Source: Pukyongia salina
GTDB taxonomy: Bacteria > Bacteroidota > Bacteroidia > Flavobacteriales > Flavobacteriaceae
Assembly (NCBI RefSeq): GCF_002966125.1
Contig: NZ_CP027062.1
Coordinates: forward strand, 1,116,001 to 1,180,000
DNA length: 64,000 bases
Direction of reading: 5' to 3'
Within the stretch, counting starts at the first letter, position 1; each line of letters opens with the position of its first letter. The position numbers were made by a program, and so were the translations under genes. This document shows, piece after piece, positions 34,051 through 44,043 of this stretch. The notes below the pieces were generated by a model. The model ran no database searches, had not been told where the DNA came from, and saw only the letters and a list, made by a program, of their open reading frames with translations.

Positions 34051-35907
34051 TCAAGTACTCTTGTCCGGTCGCTTCGCTTCTCCTTCGGGATCCAGGGGTT
34101 TGCCAAGATATACCAACTGGCAGCCTTCGCTAATTTCCATATTCTCCGGATCTGTAATAAGGTCTATATGATTCTTTTCGTTTTTCAGAAATAAGGCTAC
34201 AACATTATCTTTCTCTTCTACGTGTGCCAGGAGTTTTAAAAATTGCGCCTTGGATTGAACCGGAAATTCCTGGATAGAGGGGTATTCGGAAACCACCTCG
34301 CTAAGTTTTACATAATCATGGGTTAAGGAGAACCACTCATTACGATGTACATCTTTGGCAATATCATTTTTCATTTCGTCACCACTCATAAGCCTGAACG
34401 AACCATTTTCACCCAAGGTATCTCTATATTTTATTATAGCTTGTTTGTTAATCTCGGAGTTGCCAGTCATGGCGAGTAGATAACCTACATCGTTCAATTC
34501 GATATTATCTGTGAGATCGCCTGTATAAATGCTGCCATTTATCGCCTCTAGTCCCAATTCTCTGGCCCGCTCTATGTTACTGGCGTTTGTGTCAACCAAC
34601 ACGACATGTCTGTTATTCTTGGCTAGATAATTTCCTATAAGCCTGGAGACTTTCGAGGCGCCTATAATAATTATTCCTTCTGAAGATTTTAGAAATACCC
34701 CTACTATTGAGGCAAAAACTCTCGCCGTGGCTGCGTTTAATAAAACCGTTACCAGCACAACAGCGAATACCAGAGGGGTTATATATTCGGCGCCGGGGAT
34801 GCCCTGTTCCACTAATTTAGTGCCAAATAAAGATGCGATACCCGCAGCAACAATACCTCGTGGGCCCACCCAACTGATGAACAATTTTTCGTTGGTCTTG
34901 AGGGAACTGCCCGTGGTGCTTAGAAATACCGCCATTGGCCTTAAAACAAAAATAATTACCGCTAGTAGAATAGCCGTTTCCCAGTTGTATACCAGCAAAA
35001 GATCGTCTAGGCTGATATTAGCGGCTAACAGGATGAACAGGATGGATATGAGCAATACACTTAGAGACTCTTTAAAGTACAGTAATTCCTTCAGACTTGG
35101 AAGATCGCTGTTCCCAAGGAACATCCCCATTACCACAACGGCAAGTAATCCAGATTCGTGAGCAAAGACATCACTTTCAACAAAGATTAGTAAAACCACG
35201 GACAGGGAAACCACATTCAGTAAATAATGAGGGATAAATTTCTTTTTAATGGAATAATACAAAGCATATCCGCCTGAAATTCCGAAGGAAAACCCGATAA
35301 GAATAATCTTCCCAAATTCTATTAACGCTTGTTTCGTATATCCCGCGTCTCCCCCAACGCTAATAAATTCGAAAACCAATACCGCAACCAAAGCGCCGAT
35401 GGGGTCTATAAGTATTCCTTCCCATTTAAGAACGGCCGACACATCTTTTTTCAAGGGGATATTCCTTAAAATAGGGGTTATTACAGTTGGTCCTGTCACG
35501 ATAATAAGAGCAGAGAACAGGAAGGCGATACGCCAGTCCAGGCCAAAGATATAGTGAGCCGCAACCCCACCGCCAATAAAGGTAACAGCCGAGCCGAGGC
35601 TTATAAGCTTCCCGATAACCGGGCCAATTTTTGCAACCTCACCACGACGAAGGGTAAGCCCCCCTTCAAAAAGAATGATCCCAATTGCGAGTGAGACGAA
35701 ATAAAACAAGTTCTGGTCTGGAAAAAAGCCGGACTTCCCATCGTAGATAGGTTGTATCCACTGTGAGCCATCCTCCGAAATAAGAGTTGATACTGGTCCA
35801 ACAAACAGGCCAATCAAAATAAGAGGAAGAATGGCGGGAATTTTGAATTTCCAAGCAACCCACTGGGCTAAAATTCCCAATACAATAATACCAGCGAGTT
35901 CGAGCAT
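34051..35907 (-). CDS. Cation:proton antiporter with TrkA-N (RCK) domain
   Basis: The 618-residue protein has a CPA1-type membrane part of about 400 residues (GIILFEGGLTLRRGEV, GPTVITPILRNIPLKK, then DPIGALVAVLVFE with the acidic transport motif), followed by a cytoplasmic TrkA-N module with a nucleotide-binding GASKVSRLIGNYLAK and DTNASNIERARELG. It exchanges Na+ or K+ for H+, with gating by NAD(H) or another nucleotide inferred from the RCK domain. The RCK fusion is common among Bacteroidetes antiporters. No regulator is adjacent. Confidence 0.87.
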   Translation of the reverse strand: MLELAGIIVLGILAQWVAWKFKIPAILPLILIGLFVGPVSTLISEDGSQWIQPIYDGKSGFFPDQNLFYFVSLAIGIILFEGGLTLRRGEVAKIGPVIGKLISLGSAVTFIGGGVAAHYIFGLDWRIAFLFSALIIVTGPTVITPILRNIPLKKDVSAVLKWEGILIDPIGALVAVLVFEFISVGGDAGYTKQALIEFGKIILIGFSFGISGGYALYYSIKKKFIPHYLLNVVSLSVVLLIFVESDVFAHESGLLAVVVMGMFLGNSDLPSLKELLYFKESLSVLLISILFILLAANISLDDLLLVYNWETAILLAVIIFVLRPMAVFLSTTGSSLKTNEKLFISWVGPRGIVAAGIASLFGTKLVEQGIPGAEYITPLVFAVVLVTVLLNAATARVFASIVGVFLKSSEGIIIIGASKVSRLIGNYLAKNNRHVVLVDTNASNIERARELGLEAINGSIYTGDLTDNIELNDVGYLLAMTGNSEINKQAIIKYRDTLGENGSFRLMSGDEMKNDIAKDVHRNEWFSLTHDYVKLSEVVSEYPSIQEFPVQSKAQFLKLLAHVEEKDNVVALFLKNEKNHIDLITDPENMEISEGCQLVYLGKPLDPEGEAKRPDKST

Positions 35908-36291
35908 AGAAAATTATTTTGTGTGAAAATAGTAATAAACAAGGTAGTCTGAAAATAAAATATTCCCGATCGTCTCAACTTGCATCCTTAAGTAGATCCT
36001 ATTTAAATATCTTAAAAACGGTTTCTTCCTGCTTTTACTAATCTAACTATTCTTAAAACATCATGTCTTCAACTTTAAAGGATTTGGATGGTATTTTCTA
36101 GAACTCGCATCGAATAACGCGGGCGTTCCTTGTTACATTTAGGAAAAGAATGGTTGGCTGGAATAAATGAGAGAAATGCGATATCCATTTTCGGTAAACG
36201 CCTGAAGGACATGATTATCACTTAGTTCATTTCTTAATTATAACTTAAGAATTACTAACAATCCGTGTACTTTTATTATTTTGCGGCTCCA
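35908..36291. other. Intergenic gap of about 384 bp
   Basis: Between the antiporter start (minus) and the MBL hydrolase start (plus). I see no reading frame with protein-like features, tRNA or strong hairpin. The only structure noted is a 7-bp inverted repeat TTCTTAA (36231-36237) / TTAAGAA (36245-36251) about 40 nt before the MBL gene, which could be an operator, a weak hairpin or chance. It must contain promoters for both divergent genes, but no clear TAnnTTTG was found. Confidence 0.6.
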
Positions 36292-37152
36292 ATGAAATTA
36301 TACCCCATAGAGACAGGAAATTTTAAACTTGATGGCGGCGCCATGTTTGGTGTCGTGCCCAAGTCGTTATGGTCTCGAACTAATCCTGCCGATGCTAACA
36401 ACATGATCGAGATGGCAGCGCGATGTCTACTTATAGAGCACGGTGACAGGCTTACGCTAATAGACACTGGGATGGGGAATAAGCAAAGCGATAAATTTTA
36501 TAGTTATTACTACAGGTGGGGAGATTTTTCTCTCGAAAATTCCTTGAAAAAGTACGGATTTCATACAGATGATGTTACCGATGTTTTTATGACTCATCTA
36601 CATTTCGATCACTGTGGCGGAAGTGTACAATGGAACAAGGACCGAACAGGTTATGAACCTGCCTTTAAAAATGCAACCTTCTGGAGTAATGCAAGACATT
36701 GGGATTGGGCCGTGAATCCAAACAGGCGTGAGAGAGCTTCTTTCCTTAAGGAAAATATAATCCCCATGCAGGAAAGCGGACAACTGAAATTCGTTTCAGA
36801 TCCGAGTGGAGATTTCTCCGAGGCTGAAGAAATGGATTTCGGCATTTTCTTTGCAGATGGACATACAGAGAAACAAATGTTGCCCCAGATTTCTTATAAA
36901 GGCAAAACCATTGTTTTTGTTGCCGACCTTTTACCCACCGCGGGGCATTTGCCAATCCCATACGTAATGGGTTATGATACGCGGCCGCTGCTTACGCTTC
37001 CGGAAAAGGAAAAATTCCTGAATGCCGCGGCAGACAATAATTATTATTTATTCTTAGAGCACGATGCTCATAATGAAATTATTACTGTGAAACATACGGA
37101 TAAAGGTGTCCGTCTGGACGAATCCTTTACCTTTGACGAATTATTTAATTAA
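36292..37152 (+). CDS. MBL-fold metallo-hydrolase
   Basis: The 286-residue protein starts MKLYPIETGNFKLDGGAMFG; the longer frame from 36265 adds a non-conserved prefix. The zinc motif THLHFDHCGG is visible, with the later ligand in FADGHTEKQ and the C-terminal His in FLEHDAHNE. Superfamily members hydrolyse esters, lactones, phosphodiesters or lactams; the substrate is not assigned. No signal peptide. It is followed 9 nt later by a subtilisin-like peptidase gene, so it probably belongs to the same transcript. Confidence 0.85.
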   Translation: MKLYPIETGNFKLDGGAMFGVVPKSLWSRTNPADANNMIEMAARCLLIEHGDRLTLIDTGMGNKQSDKFYSYYYRWGDFSLENSLKKYGFHTDDVTDVFMTHLHFDHCGGSVQWNKDRTGYEPAFKNATFWSNARHWDWAVNPNRRERASFLKENIIPMQESGQLKFVSDPSGDFSEAEEMDFGIFFADGHTEKQMLPQISYKGKTIVFVADLLPTAGHLPIPYVMGYDTRPLLTLPEKEKFLNAAADNNYYLFLEHDAHNEIITVKHTDKGVRLDESFTFDELFN

Positions 37153-37161
37153 ATATTTAAG

Positions 37162-38835
37162 ATGAAATTGACAAGAATTTTACTGGTAGGGTTGCTTTCT
37201 GCCACCCTATTGACTAGCTGTGGAAACACCGTAGCGCCAATTGTATCCACCCCCATTGAAAATATAGATACCTTACCCCTGAAAACAGCGCCTCTTACCG
37301 AGGAGCAATATAAATCCTGGGTTGCTGCCGACTTACTTTCAGACACTATTCCTGGAATGAGTGTTGAGAAAGCCTACGCAGAACTCCTGAAAGGTCGTAA
37401 AGGCCAGAAGGTAATCGTTGGGGTTATTGATAGTGGTGTCGATATAGAGCACGAGGACCTTAAAAACGTGATCTGGGTGAACAAGGATGAGATCCCCGGA
37501 AACGGAAAAGACGATGATAAGAACGGGTTTGTGGACGATGTTCACGGTTGGAATTTTCTCGGTGACATCGTGGGTGAGAACATGGAATATGTTCGATATC
37601 TCAAGAAACTAGGGCCAAAATTTGAAGGAAAAACAGAAAGTTCTGTGAGTGCAGCAGATCGTGAAGATTTCGCTATCTACCAAAAAGCGAAAGCCGAATA
37701 CGAAAAAGAATATCAGGAAGTTCTGGCCAACAAAAACCGCTACGAACAAATTCTTGCACAATTGAAGCCCGCCCATCAGGCAATGGCTAAAAAATTAGGG
37801 AAGGAAGATTACACTCAGAAAGATCTTACCGGAATTAGTAACCCTACTCCGGCCGAACAACAACAAATTGGAATGCTCTCCCAAATGCTTAATTACGGTG
37901 ATACTGTTCCCGATGTAATTAAGGAACTCAACGGAGGGGTTGAGTATTTTTCCGGTAGGCTGAACACACATTTCAACATGGATAAGGATTTTCGTGCCGT
38001 GTTGAATAACGACCCGGACGACTTCTCAACCAAATATTACGGAAATAACGATGTTGACGGGCCAGATCCTAAAGAAGAAGATGCGAAACACGGAACTCAT
38101 GTTGCAGGAATCATTGCCGCACAACGTAATAATGGAATTGGAATGAATGGTGTGGCGTCTAATGCCGAGATCATGGTGATACGCACAATTCCCGATGGAG
38201 ACGAATATGATAAAGACGTAGCGCTTGCTATTAGATATGCTGTAGACAACGGGGCGAAAGTGATCAACACAAGTTTTGGAAAATACTTTTCGCCACATCC
38301 GGAATGGGTGCGCGAGGCTATTAAGTACGCCGCTGCCAAAGATGTGTTGATAGTTAATGCAGCCGGAAATGAAGGATTAGATCTGGATACTATAGAAGTG
38401 TATCCAAACGATCAGTCACTTACAGGTCCTGAAATTGCAAATAATGTACTTACCGTAGGCGCACTAAACTATAAATACGGAAGTGAAATGATCGCAAGTT
38501 TTTCCAACTATGGCAAAATGAACGTTGATGTTTTTGCTCCCGGTGTAAAGATCTGGTCTACTACCCCCCTAAACACCTACGAGTATTTGCAGGGAACTTC
38601 AATGGCCGCTCCGGCGGTGGCAGGTGTTGCCGCAACAATCCGTTCGTATTATCCAGACCTTAGTGCAGCTCAGGTAAAACAAATAATCATGGATAGCGGT
38701 CTTACGTCAAAAAGTCCGGTGATCCTGGCAGGTGACGCGTCCAATCAGGATAACTTCGGAAATGTCTCTAAATCCGGAAAGATGGTAAACTTGTATAATG
38801 CCCTTATCCTGGCAGATAAAATGTCACGAAAATGA
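37162..38835 (+). CDS. S8 (subtilisin-like) serine peptidase, lipoprotein
   Basis: The 557-residue product has a lipobox LLTSC at about residues 16-20, so it is surface- or periplasm-anchored. The triad is Asp in GVIDSGVDIEHEDL (about 91), His in KHGTHVAGIIAA (about 313) and Ser in QGTSMAAPAVAGVAA (about 479). About 180 residues between the Asp and His regions (EYEKEYQEVLANKNRYEQIL and neighbours) form a long helical insertion not found in small subtilisins. It overlaps the M1 peptidase gene by 4 nt. Confidence 0.93.
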   Translation: MKLTRILLVGLLSATLLTSCGNTVAPIVSTPIENIDTLPLKTAPLTEEQYKSWVAADLLSDTIPGMSVEKAYAELLKGRKGQKVIVGVIDSGVDIEHEDLKNVIWVNKDEIPGNGKDDDKNGFVDDVHGWNFLGDIVGENMEYVRYLKKLGPKFEGKTESSVSAADREDFAIYQKAKAEYEKEYQEVLANKNRYEQILAQLKPAHQAMAKKLGKEDYTQKDLTGISNPTPAEQQQIGMLSQMLNYGDTVPDVIKELNGGVEYFSGRLNTHFNMDKDFRAVLNNDPDDFSTKYYGNNDVDGPDPKEEDAKHGTHVAGIIAAQRNNGIGMNGVASNAEIMVIRTIPDGDEYDKDVALAIRYAVDNGAKVINTSFGKYFSPHPEWVREAIKYAAAKDVLIVNAAGNEGLDLDTIEVYPNDQSLTGPEIANNVLTVGALNYKYGSEMIASFSNYGKMNVDVFAPGVKIWSTTPLNTYEYLQGTSMAAPAVAGVAATIRSYYPDLSAAQVKQIIMDSGLTSKSPVILAGDASNQDNFGNVSKSGKMVNLYNALILADKMSRK

Positions 38836-40667
38836 AGCAATTCTTATTAATTGTATTCCTGTTATCGATCAATATTTCAATAACAGGGCAAAATAATACG
38901 GCCTATTGGCAACAGCACGTGGACTATTCCATGGAGATCGATGTAAACGTAGAAACCTATCAATACAAGGGAAAGCAAACTGCGGTTTACACCAATAACT
39001 CGCCCGACACTCTTAATCGGATATTTTATCATCTTCATTTTAATGCCTTCCAACCCGGAAGTGAAATGGACGTAAGATCCAGAACAATTGCCGATCCGGA
39101 TTCGAGAGTTGGTGATAGAATCTCAAGTCTTAGTCCTTCCGAAATTGGTTATTTAAGACCTACAAAACTAACCCAGGATGGTTCGCCATTAACATATAAG
39201 GTGGTAGGCACAGTTTTGGAAGTAAGGCTAGATAAACCAATTCAGCCCGGGGAAAGCACAACGTTTTATATGGAATGGGATGCCCAGGTGCCGGTTCAGA
39301 TAAGGAGAAGTGGAAGAAATAATAGGGATGGGGTTGCTTTTTCCATGACGCAGTGGTATCCTAAAATTGCCGAATATGACTTCGAAGGCTGGCATGCAGA
39401 TCCCTATATAGGGCGAGAGTTTCACGGCGTTTGGGGGAATTTTGATGTAAAGATCACTATCGATGCCGATTATACCATTGGTGGAACCGGCTATCTTCAA
39501 AATGCTGAGGAAGTAGGTCATGGTTACGGCCCAAAAGGTTTAAAGCCAATGAAGCCCAAAAATGGTAAATATACCTGGCATTTTTTCGCGCCAAACGTAC
39601 ACGATTTCACATGGGCCGCAGATGATGAGTACATTCATGATACGCTGGATGGGCCTAACGGAGTGACGCTCCACTTTTTATATAAGAATGATCCCGCAGT
39701 GGTTGAAAACTGGAAAAAGATCCAGCCGAAAACCGCAGAATTAATGGAGTATTTTAACGAAAATATTGGACCATATCCTTACAAACAATATTCCGTGATT
39801 CAAGGGGGTGATGGGGGAATGGAATATGGAATGTGTACATTGATCACAGGAGGTGCGCGCTACGGAAGTTTGTTTGGTACAACGTCTCACGAATTGGCTC
39901 ATAGCTGGTTTCAATTTGTTCTGGCAACTAATGAAAGTAAACACGAATGGATGGATGAAGGGTTTACGTCCTACATTTCGGCAAGGGCCAAAGCCGCGGT
40001 AAACGATGAAGAAAAAGAAAACCTCTGGGGAGGATCATACCGTGGATACAGGTTTCTGGCTACCAGCGGAACAGAGCAACCTATGTCTACCCACGCAGAT
40101 CGATATGCGACAAATCGTTCTTACTCCATTGCGGCCTATAGTAAAGGGGCAGTTTTTCTGGCTCAGTTAGGCTACGTGATCGGGGAAGAGAATTTAAATA
40201 AAACCTTAAAACGATATTTTAAGGAATGGGCGTTCAAGCACCCCACTCCTAACGATTTTATCAGGGTTGCCGAAAAGGTTTCAGGATTCGAGCTGGATTG
40301 GTACCTCACAGACTGGGCGCAAACTACCAATACGATCGATTATGCGGTGACGAATATCGCCCAGAATAAAGATGAGACGGTTGTGTCCCTCGAGCGAATT
40401 GGCCTAATGCCAATGCCAATTGATCTGTTCGTGACTTTTGCAGACGGAAGCTCGGCCTATTATTATATCCCACTACAAATGGCCAGGGCGGAGAAAGAAA
40501 ACCCATATCCAAACGTAAAACGCGTAGTTGCCGAGGACTGGGCTTGGGCCTACCCCACATACGACTTATCAATCCCCGGCGGGAAAAAAGTTACATCGGT
40601 TCAGATCGATCCAAGTGGGTTGATGGCCGATATTGATTTGGAAAACAACAGTATGGTTGTAGACTAA
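38832..40667 (+). CDS. M1 family aminopeptidase
   Basis: The 611-residue protein has a signal peptide (to about residue 20), an N-terminal beta-saddle domain, GGMEYGM near residue 335, and the zinc motif HELAHSWFQ (about 355) with the downstream Glu in WMDEGFTSYIS. The product is exported and removes N-terminal residues from peptides. The ATG overlaps the preceding stop by 4 nt, giving translational coupling with the S8 peptidase. A terminator lies 27 nt after the stop. Confidence 0.93.
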   Translation: MKQFLLIVFLLSINISITGQNNTAYWQQHVDYSMEIDVNVETYQYKGKQTAVYTNNSPDTLNRIFYHLHFNAFQPGSEMDVRSRTIADPDSRVGDRISSLSPSEIGYLRPTKLTQDGSPLTYKVVGTVLEVRLDKPIQPGESTTFYMEWDAQVPVQIRRSGRNNRDGVAFSMTQWYPKIAEYDFEGWHADPYIGREFHGVWGNFDVKITIDADYTIGGTGYLQNAEEVGHGYGPKGLKPMKPKNGKYTWHFFAPNVHDFTWAADDEYIHDTLDGPNGVTLHFLYKNDPAVVENWKKIQPKTAELMEYFNENIGPYPYKQYSVIQGGDGGMEYGMCTLITGGARYGSLFGTTSHELAHSWFQFVLATNESKHEWMDEGFTSYISARAKAAVNDEEKENLWGGSYRGYRFLATSGTEQPMSTHADRYATNRSYSIAAYSKGAVFLAQLGYVIGEENLNKTLKRYFKEWAFKHPTPNDFIRVAEKVSGFELDWYLTDWAQTTNTIDYAVTNIAQNKDETVVSLERIGLMPMPIDLFVTFADGSSAYYYIPLQMARAEKENPYPNVKRVVAEDWAWAYPTYDLSIPGGKKVTSVQIDPSGLMADIDLENNSMVVD

Positions 40668-40693
40668 TTTTTTCTGAAAAATCCCAGAGAACG

Positions 40694-40722
40694 ACCCGCT
40701 TCCATTAGAGGCGGGTTTTTTT
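40694..40722 (+). terminator. Intrinsic terminator after the M1 peptidase gene
   Basis: ACCCGC (40694-40699) pairs with GCGGGT (40711-40716), with a T tail. It closes the MBL-S8-M1 unit and precedes rnpA. Confidence 0.75.
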
Positions 40723-40761
40723 ATGCTTTGCAGGATATTGCAAATAAACTACTTTTACGCC

Positions 40762-41124
40762 ATGCGTTTGAAATTTCCGAAACGGGAAAAACTAAAAAGC
40801 CGAAAGATTATCGCTTCCTTATTTTCCGAAGGAAAATCGGTTAGCAAATTTCCTGTGCGATTGATTTATTTACCCATCGAAGATCTTTCTCTTAATAAAG
40901 CCGCGTTTTCTGTTCCGAAGCGTAGGTTCAAGCTGGCGGTAGACAGAAACAGAATAAAACGGCTAATGCGAGAGGCTTACAGGAAGCATAAAGGGGCGTT
41001 AAACTCTAATAAAGGAGGTAATTTTGCGTTGTTGTTTTTGTATATTGGTAAGGATGATGGAGAATTTGGCGAAATAGAAAAAGCAATTGCCGCTCTTCTC
41101 AAAAAGTTACCTGGGACAAACTAA
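40762..41124 (+). CDS. rnpA: Ribonuclease P protein component
   Basis: The 120-residue basic protein starts MRLKFPKREKLKSRK and has the signature RNRIKRLMREAYR. It is the protein cofactor of the RNase P ribozyme that removes tRNA 5' leaders. A longer frame from 40723 adds 13 residues that are not family-like. TACTTTTA, a near -7 element, lies just upstream of the ATG. rpmH, the usual neighbour of rnpA, is not beside it here, nor is yidC. Confidence 0.92.
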   Translation: MRLKFPKREKLKSRKIIASLFSEGKSVSKFPVRLIYLPIEDLSLNKAAFSVPKRRFKLAVDRNRIKRLMREAYRKHKGALNSNKGGNFALLFLYIGKDDGEFGEIEKAIAALLKKLPGTN

Positions 41125-41163
41125 TACTTTAGCTTCCGGAATACATTAAATACAATTTTTATC

Positions 41164-42786
41164 ATGAAAAAGAAGATAATCTTTTCGGTCCTGGCGATCG
41201 GCATTTTTTTCACTACTGTAAGTTTTAAGAATGATTTCTTCGAGGTCGCCAAACAAATTGAAATATTCACAACTATGTTCAAAGAACTCAATATGAACTA
41301 TGTGGATGAAGTAACTCCTGCAACCCTAATGGATAAAGCTATAAAGGGCATGCTGGAGGATCTGGATCCTTATACTATCTATTGGAACGAACAGGAAGTT
41401 GAAGATGCCAGGATAAAAAATTCCGGCACCTATACGGGAATTGGAGCCTCGGTTCAAACACTTGCCGATAAGATTATTGTGGTTGAACCTTTTCAAGGTT
41501 ACCCTGCAGATGAGGCCGGATTGAAAGCGGGAGACGAGATCATAAGGATAGGAAACACCAACTTGTCCGACTTCGAAGATGATGCCGGAGAACTTTTAAA
41601 AGGGGCCGCCGGGACGACCGTAGAACTTACCTATGTGCGGCAGGGGAAGACTCAAACCACTTCTTTGGTTCGAAAAAAAGTAGCAGAAAAAGCTGTTCCT
41701 TTCTTTAAATTGCTTGATGATAATATAGGCTACATCGTCCTTACCAAATTTAATCGAACCACAACCCGTGAAACAAAAGCGGCGCTCGAATCGCTTAAAT
41801 TAGACGGGGCAGAGAAGATCATCCTCGACCTTAGAGGAAATCCTGGAGGCCTTTTAAATGAAGCTATAAACATTGTTAATCTTTTCGTGCCTAAAGGAGA
41901 AGTGATCACAACCACAAAATCGGTGATCGAGAAATATAATAAGACCTACAGCACACAAAATGAGCCGGTAGACACCGAAATTCCACTTGTTGTTCTGGTA
42001 AATGGTAGAAGTGCGTCTGCTAGTGAGATCGTTTCGGGGGGATTACAGGACCTGGATCGAGCTGTGATAGTAGGAGCGCGTAGTTTTGGTAAGGGCCTTG
42101 TACAGCGGCCCAAAAAACTAACCTATGGTACTCAACTAAAGGTTACCATCTCTAGATATTATACTCCCAGTGGCCGTTGTATTCAGGCGCTGGATTATTG
42201 GAATCGAGATGAAAACGGCGATCCTATTCGTCTAGACCCAAAAGAGTATAATGCTTTCAAGACCAAAGGTGGGCGAACGGTATACGACGGAGGTGGGATA
42301 CTTCCTGATATCGAAGTGGAAACGGCTAAATTTAGCCCTATCACAACCGCATTATTAAAGGACAATGCTATCTTCGATTATGCTACCCAGTATTATTATG
42401 AACACGAAATGAAAGATTCTTCGAATTTTAAGTTCACCGATTCAGATTTTCAGGACTTTCTTCAATTTTTAAAGAAGAACGATTTCAGCTATGAAACCGA
42501 AACAGAGAAAGAATTCGCTGAAGCGCTGAGACGCTCAGAGGACGATGATTTAAAAAAGCATATAGAGGGGAGTTATAAACAATTGATATCGTCCATCGAA
42601 TCGGCTAAGGAAAAGGCGCTGGTAGATAAGAAGGCAGAGATAAAGTCGTTGCTGTCTGACGAGATCCTCAAGCGTTTTTTCTATCGTGATGGCCTATACA
42701 ATTACCAGGTAAAGCACAACCCCGAGATACTTGAAGCGATCGCGGTGTTAAAAGACACTAATAAATACAACCGTATTCTAAAATAA
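41164..42786 (+). CDS. S41 carboxy-terminal processing peptidase with PDZ domain
   Basis: The 540-residue protein has an N-terminal hydrophobic signal or anchor (to about residue 20), a PDZ domain (about 80-165, TGIGASVQTLADKIIVVEPF...DEAGLKAGDEI) and the S41 core with LVNGRSASASEIVSGGLQD (catalytic Ser) and GARSFGKGLVQ (Lys). It trims C-termini of periplasmic proteins. It starts 39 nt after rnpA, and its stop lies 6 nt before the desaturase-like gene. No clear promoter is seen between rnpA and it. Confidence 0.93.
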   Translation: MKKKIIFSVLAIGIFFTTVSFKNDFFEVAKQIEIFTTMFKELNMNYVDEVTPATLMDKAIKGMLEDLDPYTIYWNEQEVEDARIKNSGTYTGIGASVQTLADKIIVVEPFQGYPADEAGLKAGDEIIRIGNTNLSDFEDDAGELLKGAAGTTVELTYVRQGKTQTTSLVRKKVAEKAVPFFKLLDDNIGYIVLTKFNRTTTRETKAALESLKLDGAEKIILDLRGNPGGLLNEAINIVNLFVPKGEVITTTKSVIEKYNKTYSTQNEPVDTEIPLVVLVNGRSASASEIVSGGLQDLDRAVIVGARSFGKGLVQRPKKLTYGTQLKVTISRYYTPSGRCIQALDYWNRDENGDPIRLDPKEYNAFKTKGGRTVYDGGGILPDIEVETAKFSPITTALLKDNAIFDYATQYYYEHEMKDSSNFKFTDSDFQDFLQFLKKNDFSYETETEKEFAEALRRSEDDDLKKHIEGSYKQLISSIESAKEKALVDKKAEIKSLLSDEILKRFFYRDGLYNYQVKHNPEILEAIAVLKDTNKYNRILK

Positions 42787-42792
42787 CATTTT

Positions 42793-43614
42793 GTGGAGGC
42801 CTTTCTCAACTTTTTTGAAACCATGCCTGTGTGGATGAAGGCTGGTTGGATTGTTTTTCTGCTTGCTTTTTTCTGGATTTTGGAAGGCAATTACAGCCTG
42901 GTGCGATTTCAATATAAAAAATGGAAGCACGCCAGGATAAATATCTTTCTTCTGGTGCTCGTAATGGTGATCAACACTGTCTTTGGTGTTATCACCACCT
43001 GGTTATTTGTCTGGCTGGGCGAATCTCAGTTTGGACTTTTGTACCTAATTAATGCGCCTGTTTGGGTAGAACTGCTGCTTTCCATTCTGGTACTGGATCT
43101 GGTTGCACAATATACCGTCCATTATTTACTCCATAAGGTTCCGTTTATGTGGCGACTTCATATTGTACATCACAGCGACAAGCATGTGGATGTAACCACA
43201 GGAACAAGACATCATCCGTTCGATTTTATCATTAGAGAGACATTCGCCCTCCTTGCGTTGGTGATCATGGGAATGCCTATTGCTTACTATTTTTTATATA
43301 GGATCCTAACCATTTTGTTCACCTATTTCTCTCATGCGAACATTGCCCTTCCAGGTTGGTTGGACAAGGGTCTGTGCTTGCTCTTCGTAACTCCGAATAT
43401 GCATAAATTTCATCATCATTATCAGATGCCATGGACAGATAGTAATTACGGAAGTATTTTCTCTTTCTGGGATCGCCTCTTCGGAACTTTTGTTTACGAC
43501 GATACCAGTAAAATAAAATACGGAATTGATGTGGCAGATCACCGCGACGACGAGAATATAGCCGTGCAACTAAGGATTCCTTTTGATAGATCTGTGGGGA
43601 AAATGCAGCGTTAA
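42793..43614 (+). CDS. Sterol desaturase / fatty-acid hydroxylase family membrane protein
   Basis: The 273-residue protein begins with GTG at 42793. It has about four membrane helices and the di-iron His motifs HYLLH, HIVHHSDKHVD, RHHPFDF and HKFHHHY. Family members hydroxylate or desaturate lipids using O2; bacterial substrates are mostly unknown. It is likely cotranscribed with the S41 gene (6-nt gap). No other lipid gene is adjacent. Confidence 0.88.
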   Translation: MEAFLNFFETMPVWMKAGWIVFLLAFFWILEGNYSLVRFQYKKWKHARINIFLLVLVMVINTVFGVITTWLFVWLGESQFGLLYLINAPVWVELLLSILVLDLVAQYTVHYLLHKVPFMWRLHIVHHSDKHVDVTTGTRHHPFDFIIRETFALLALVIMGMPIAYYFLYRILTILFTYFSHANIALPGWLDKGLCLLFVTPNMHKFHHHYQMPWTDSNYGSIFSFWDRLFGTFVYDDTSKIKYGIDVADHRDDENIAVQLRIPFDRSVGKMQR

Positions 43615-43671
43615 TTGCAGCTTTTAAAAGTATAGTTGCATAAGTGATGTGGTTTTCTTATATTATTGGTT

Positions 43672-44043
43672 ATGATACAATTAGAAAAAGAAAACAATAA
43701 AGAGGTGATGCAATTGTCACTTGCGTACCTTGAAAAAAAGGGATTTGAGAACATCAAAGCAGACATTGATGGTTATGAAAAGCCTAAAAGCTATCACAAA
43801 AAGAACAGTGATGAAACGATCACTCCCGACATCGTAGCAGAAAGAGCCGGGATTAAACATTATTTCGAAATCGGCTTAAAAAGCGAAAAACCAAATCTGC
43901 TGAAATCCAAATGGCGATTTTTAGAGGTGCTAAGCCGAATGAAAAATCACCGATTCAAAATTATCACCCGCAGAGGGCATTTTAAGTTTACCAACGAAAT
44001 GCTGTCCGACCTCAACCTGAACAAACCCTTGATCAAACTATAA
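43672..44043 (+). CDS. Hypothetical protein, possible PD-(D/E)XK-like fold
   Basis: The product is 123 residues from ATG 43672 (an upstream TTG at 43666 would add only two). It lacks signal or membrane segments. Segment TPDIVAERAGIKHYFEIGLK has a Pro-Asp followed 13 residues later by Glu and then Lys after three residues, on strand-like hydrophobic text, which resembles a divergent PD-(D/E)XK nuclease core. C-terminal RRGHFKF and basic residues would fit nucleic-acid binding. This is weak; alternatively an uncharacterised Bacteroidetes family. Its stop abuts the amt stop with no gap. Confidence 0.55.
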   Translation: MIQLEKENNKEVMQLSLAYLEKKGFENIKADIDGYEKPKSYHKKNSDETITPDIVAERAGIKHYFEIGLKSEKPNLLKSKWRFLEVLSRMKNHRFKIITRRGHFKFTNEMLSDLNLNKPLIKL

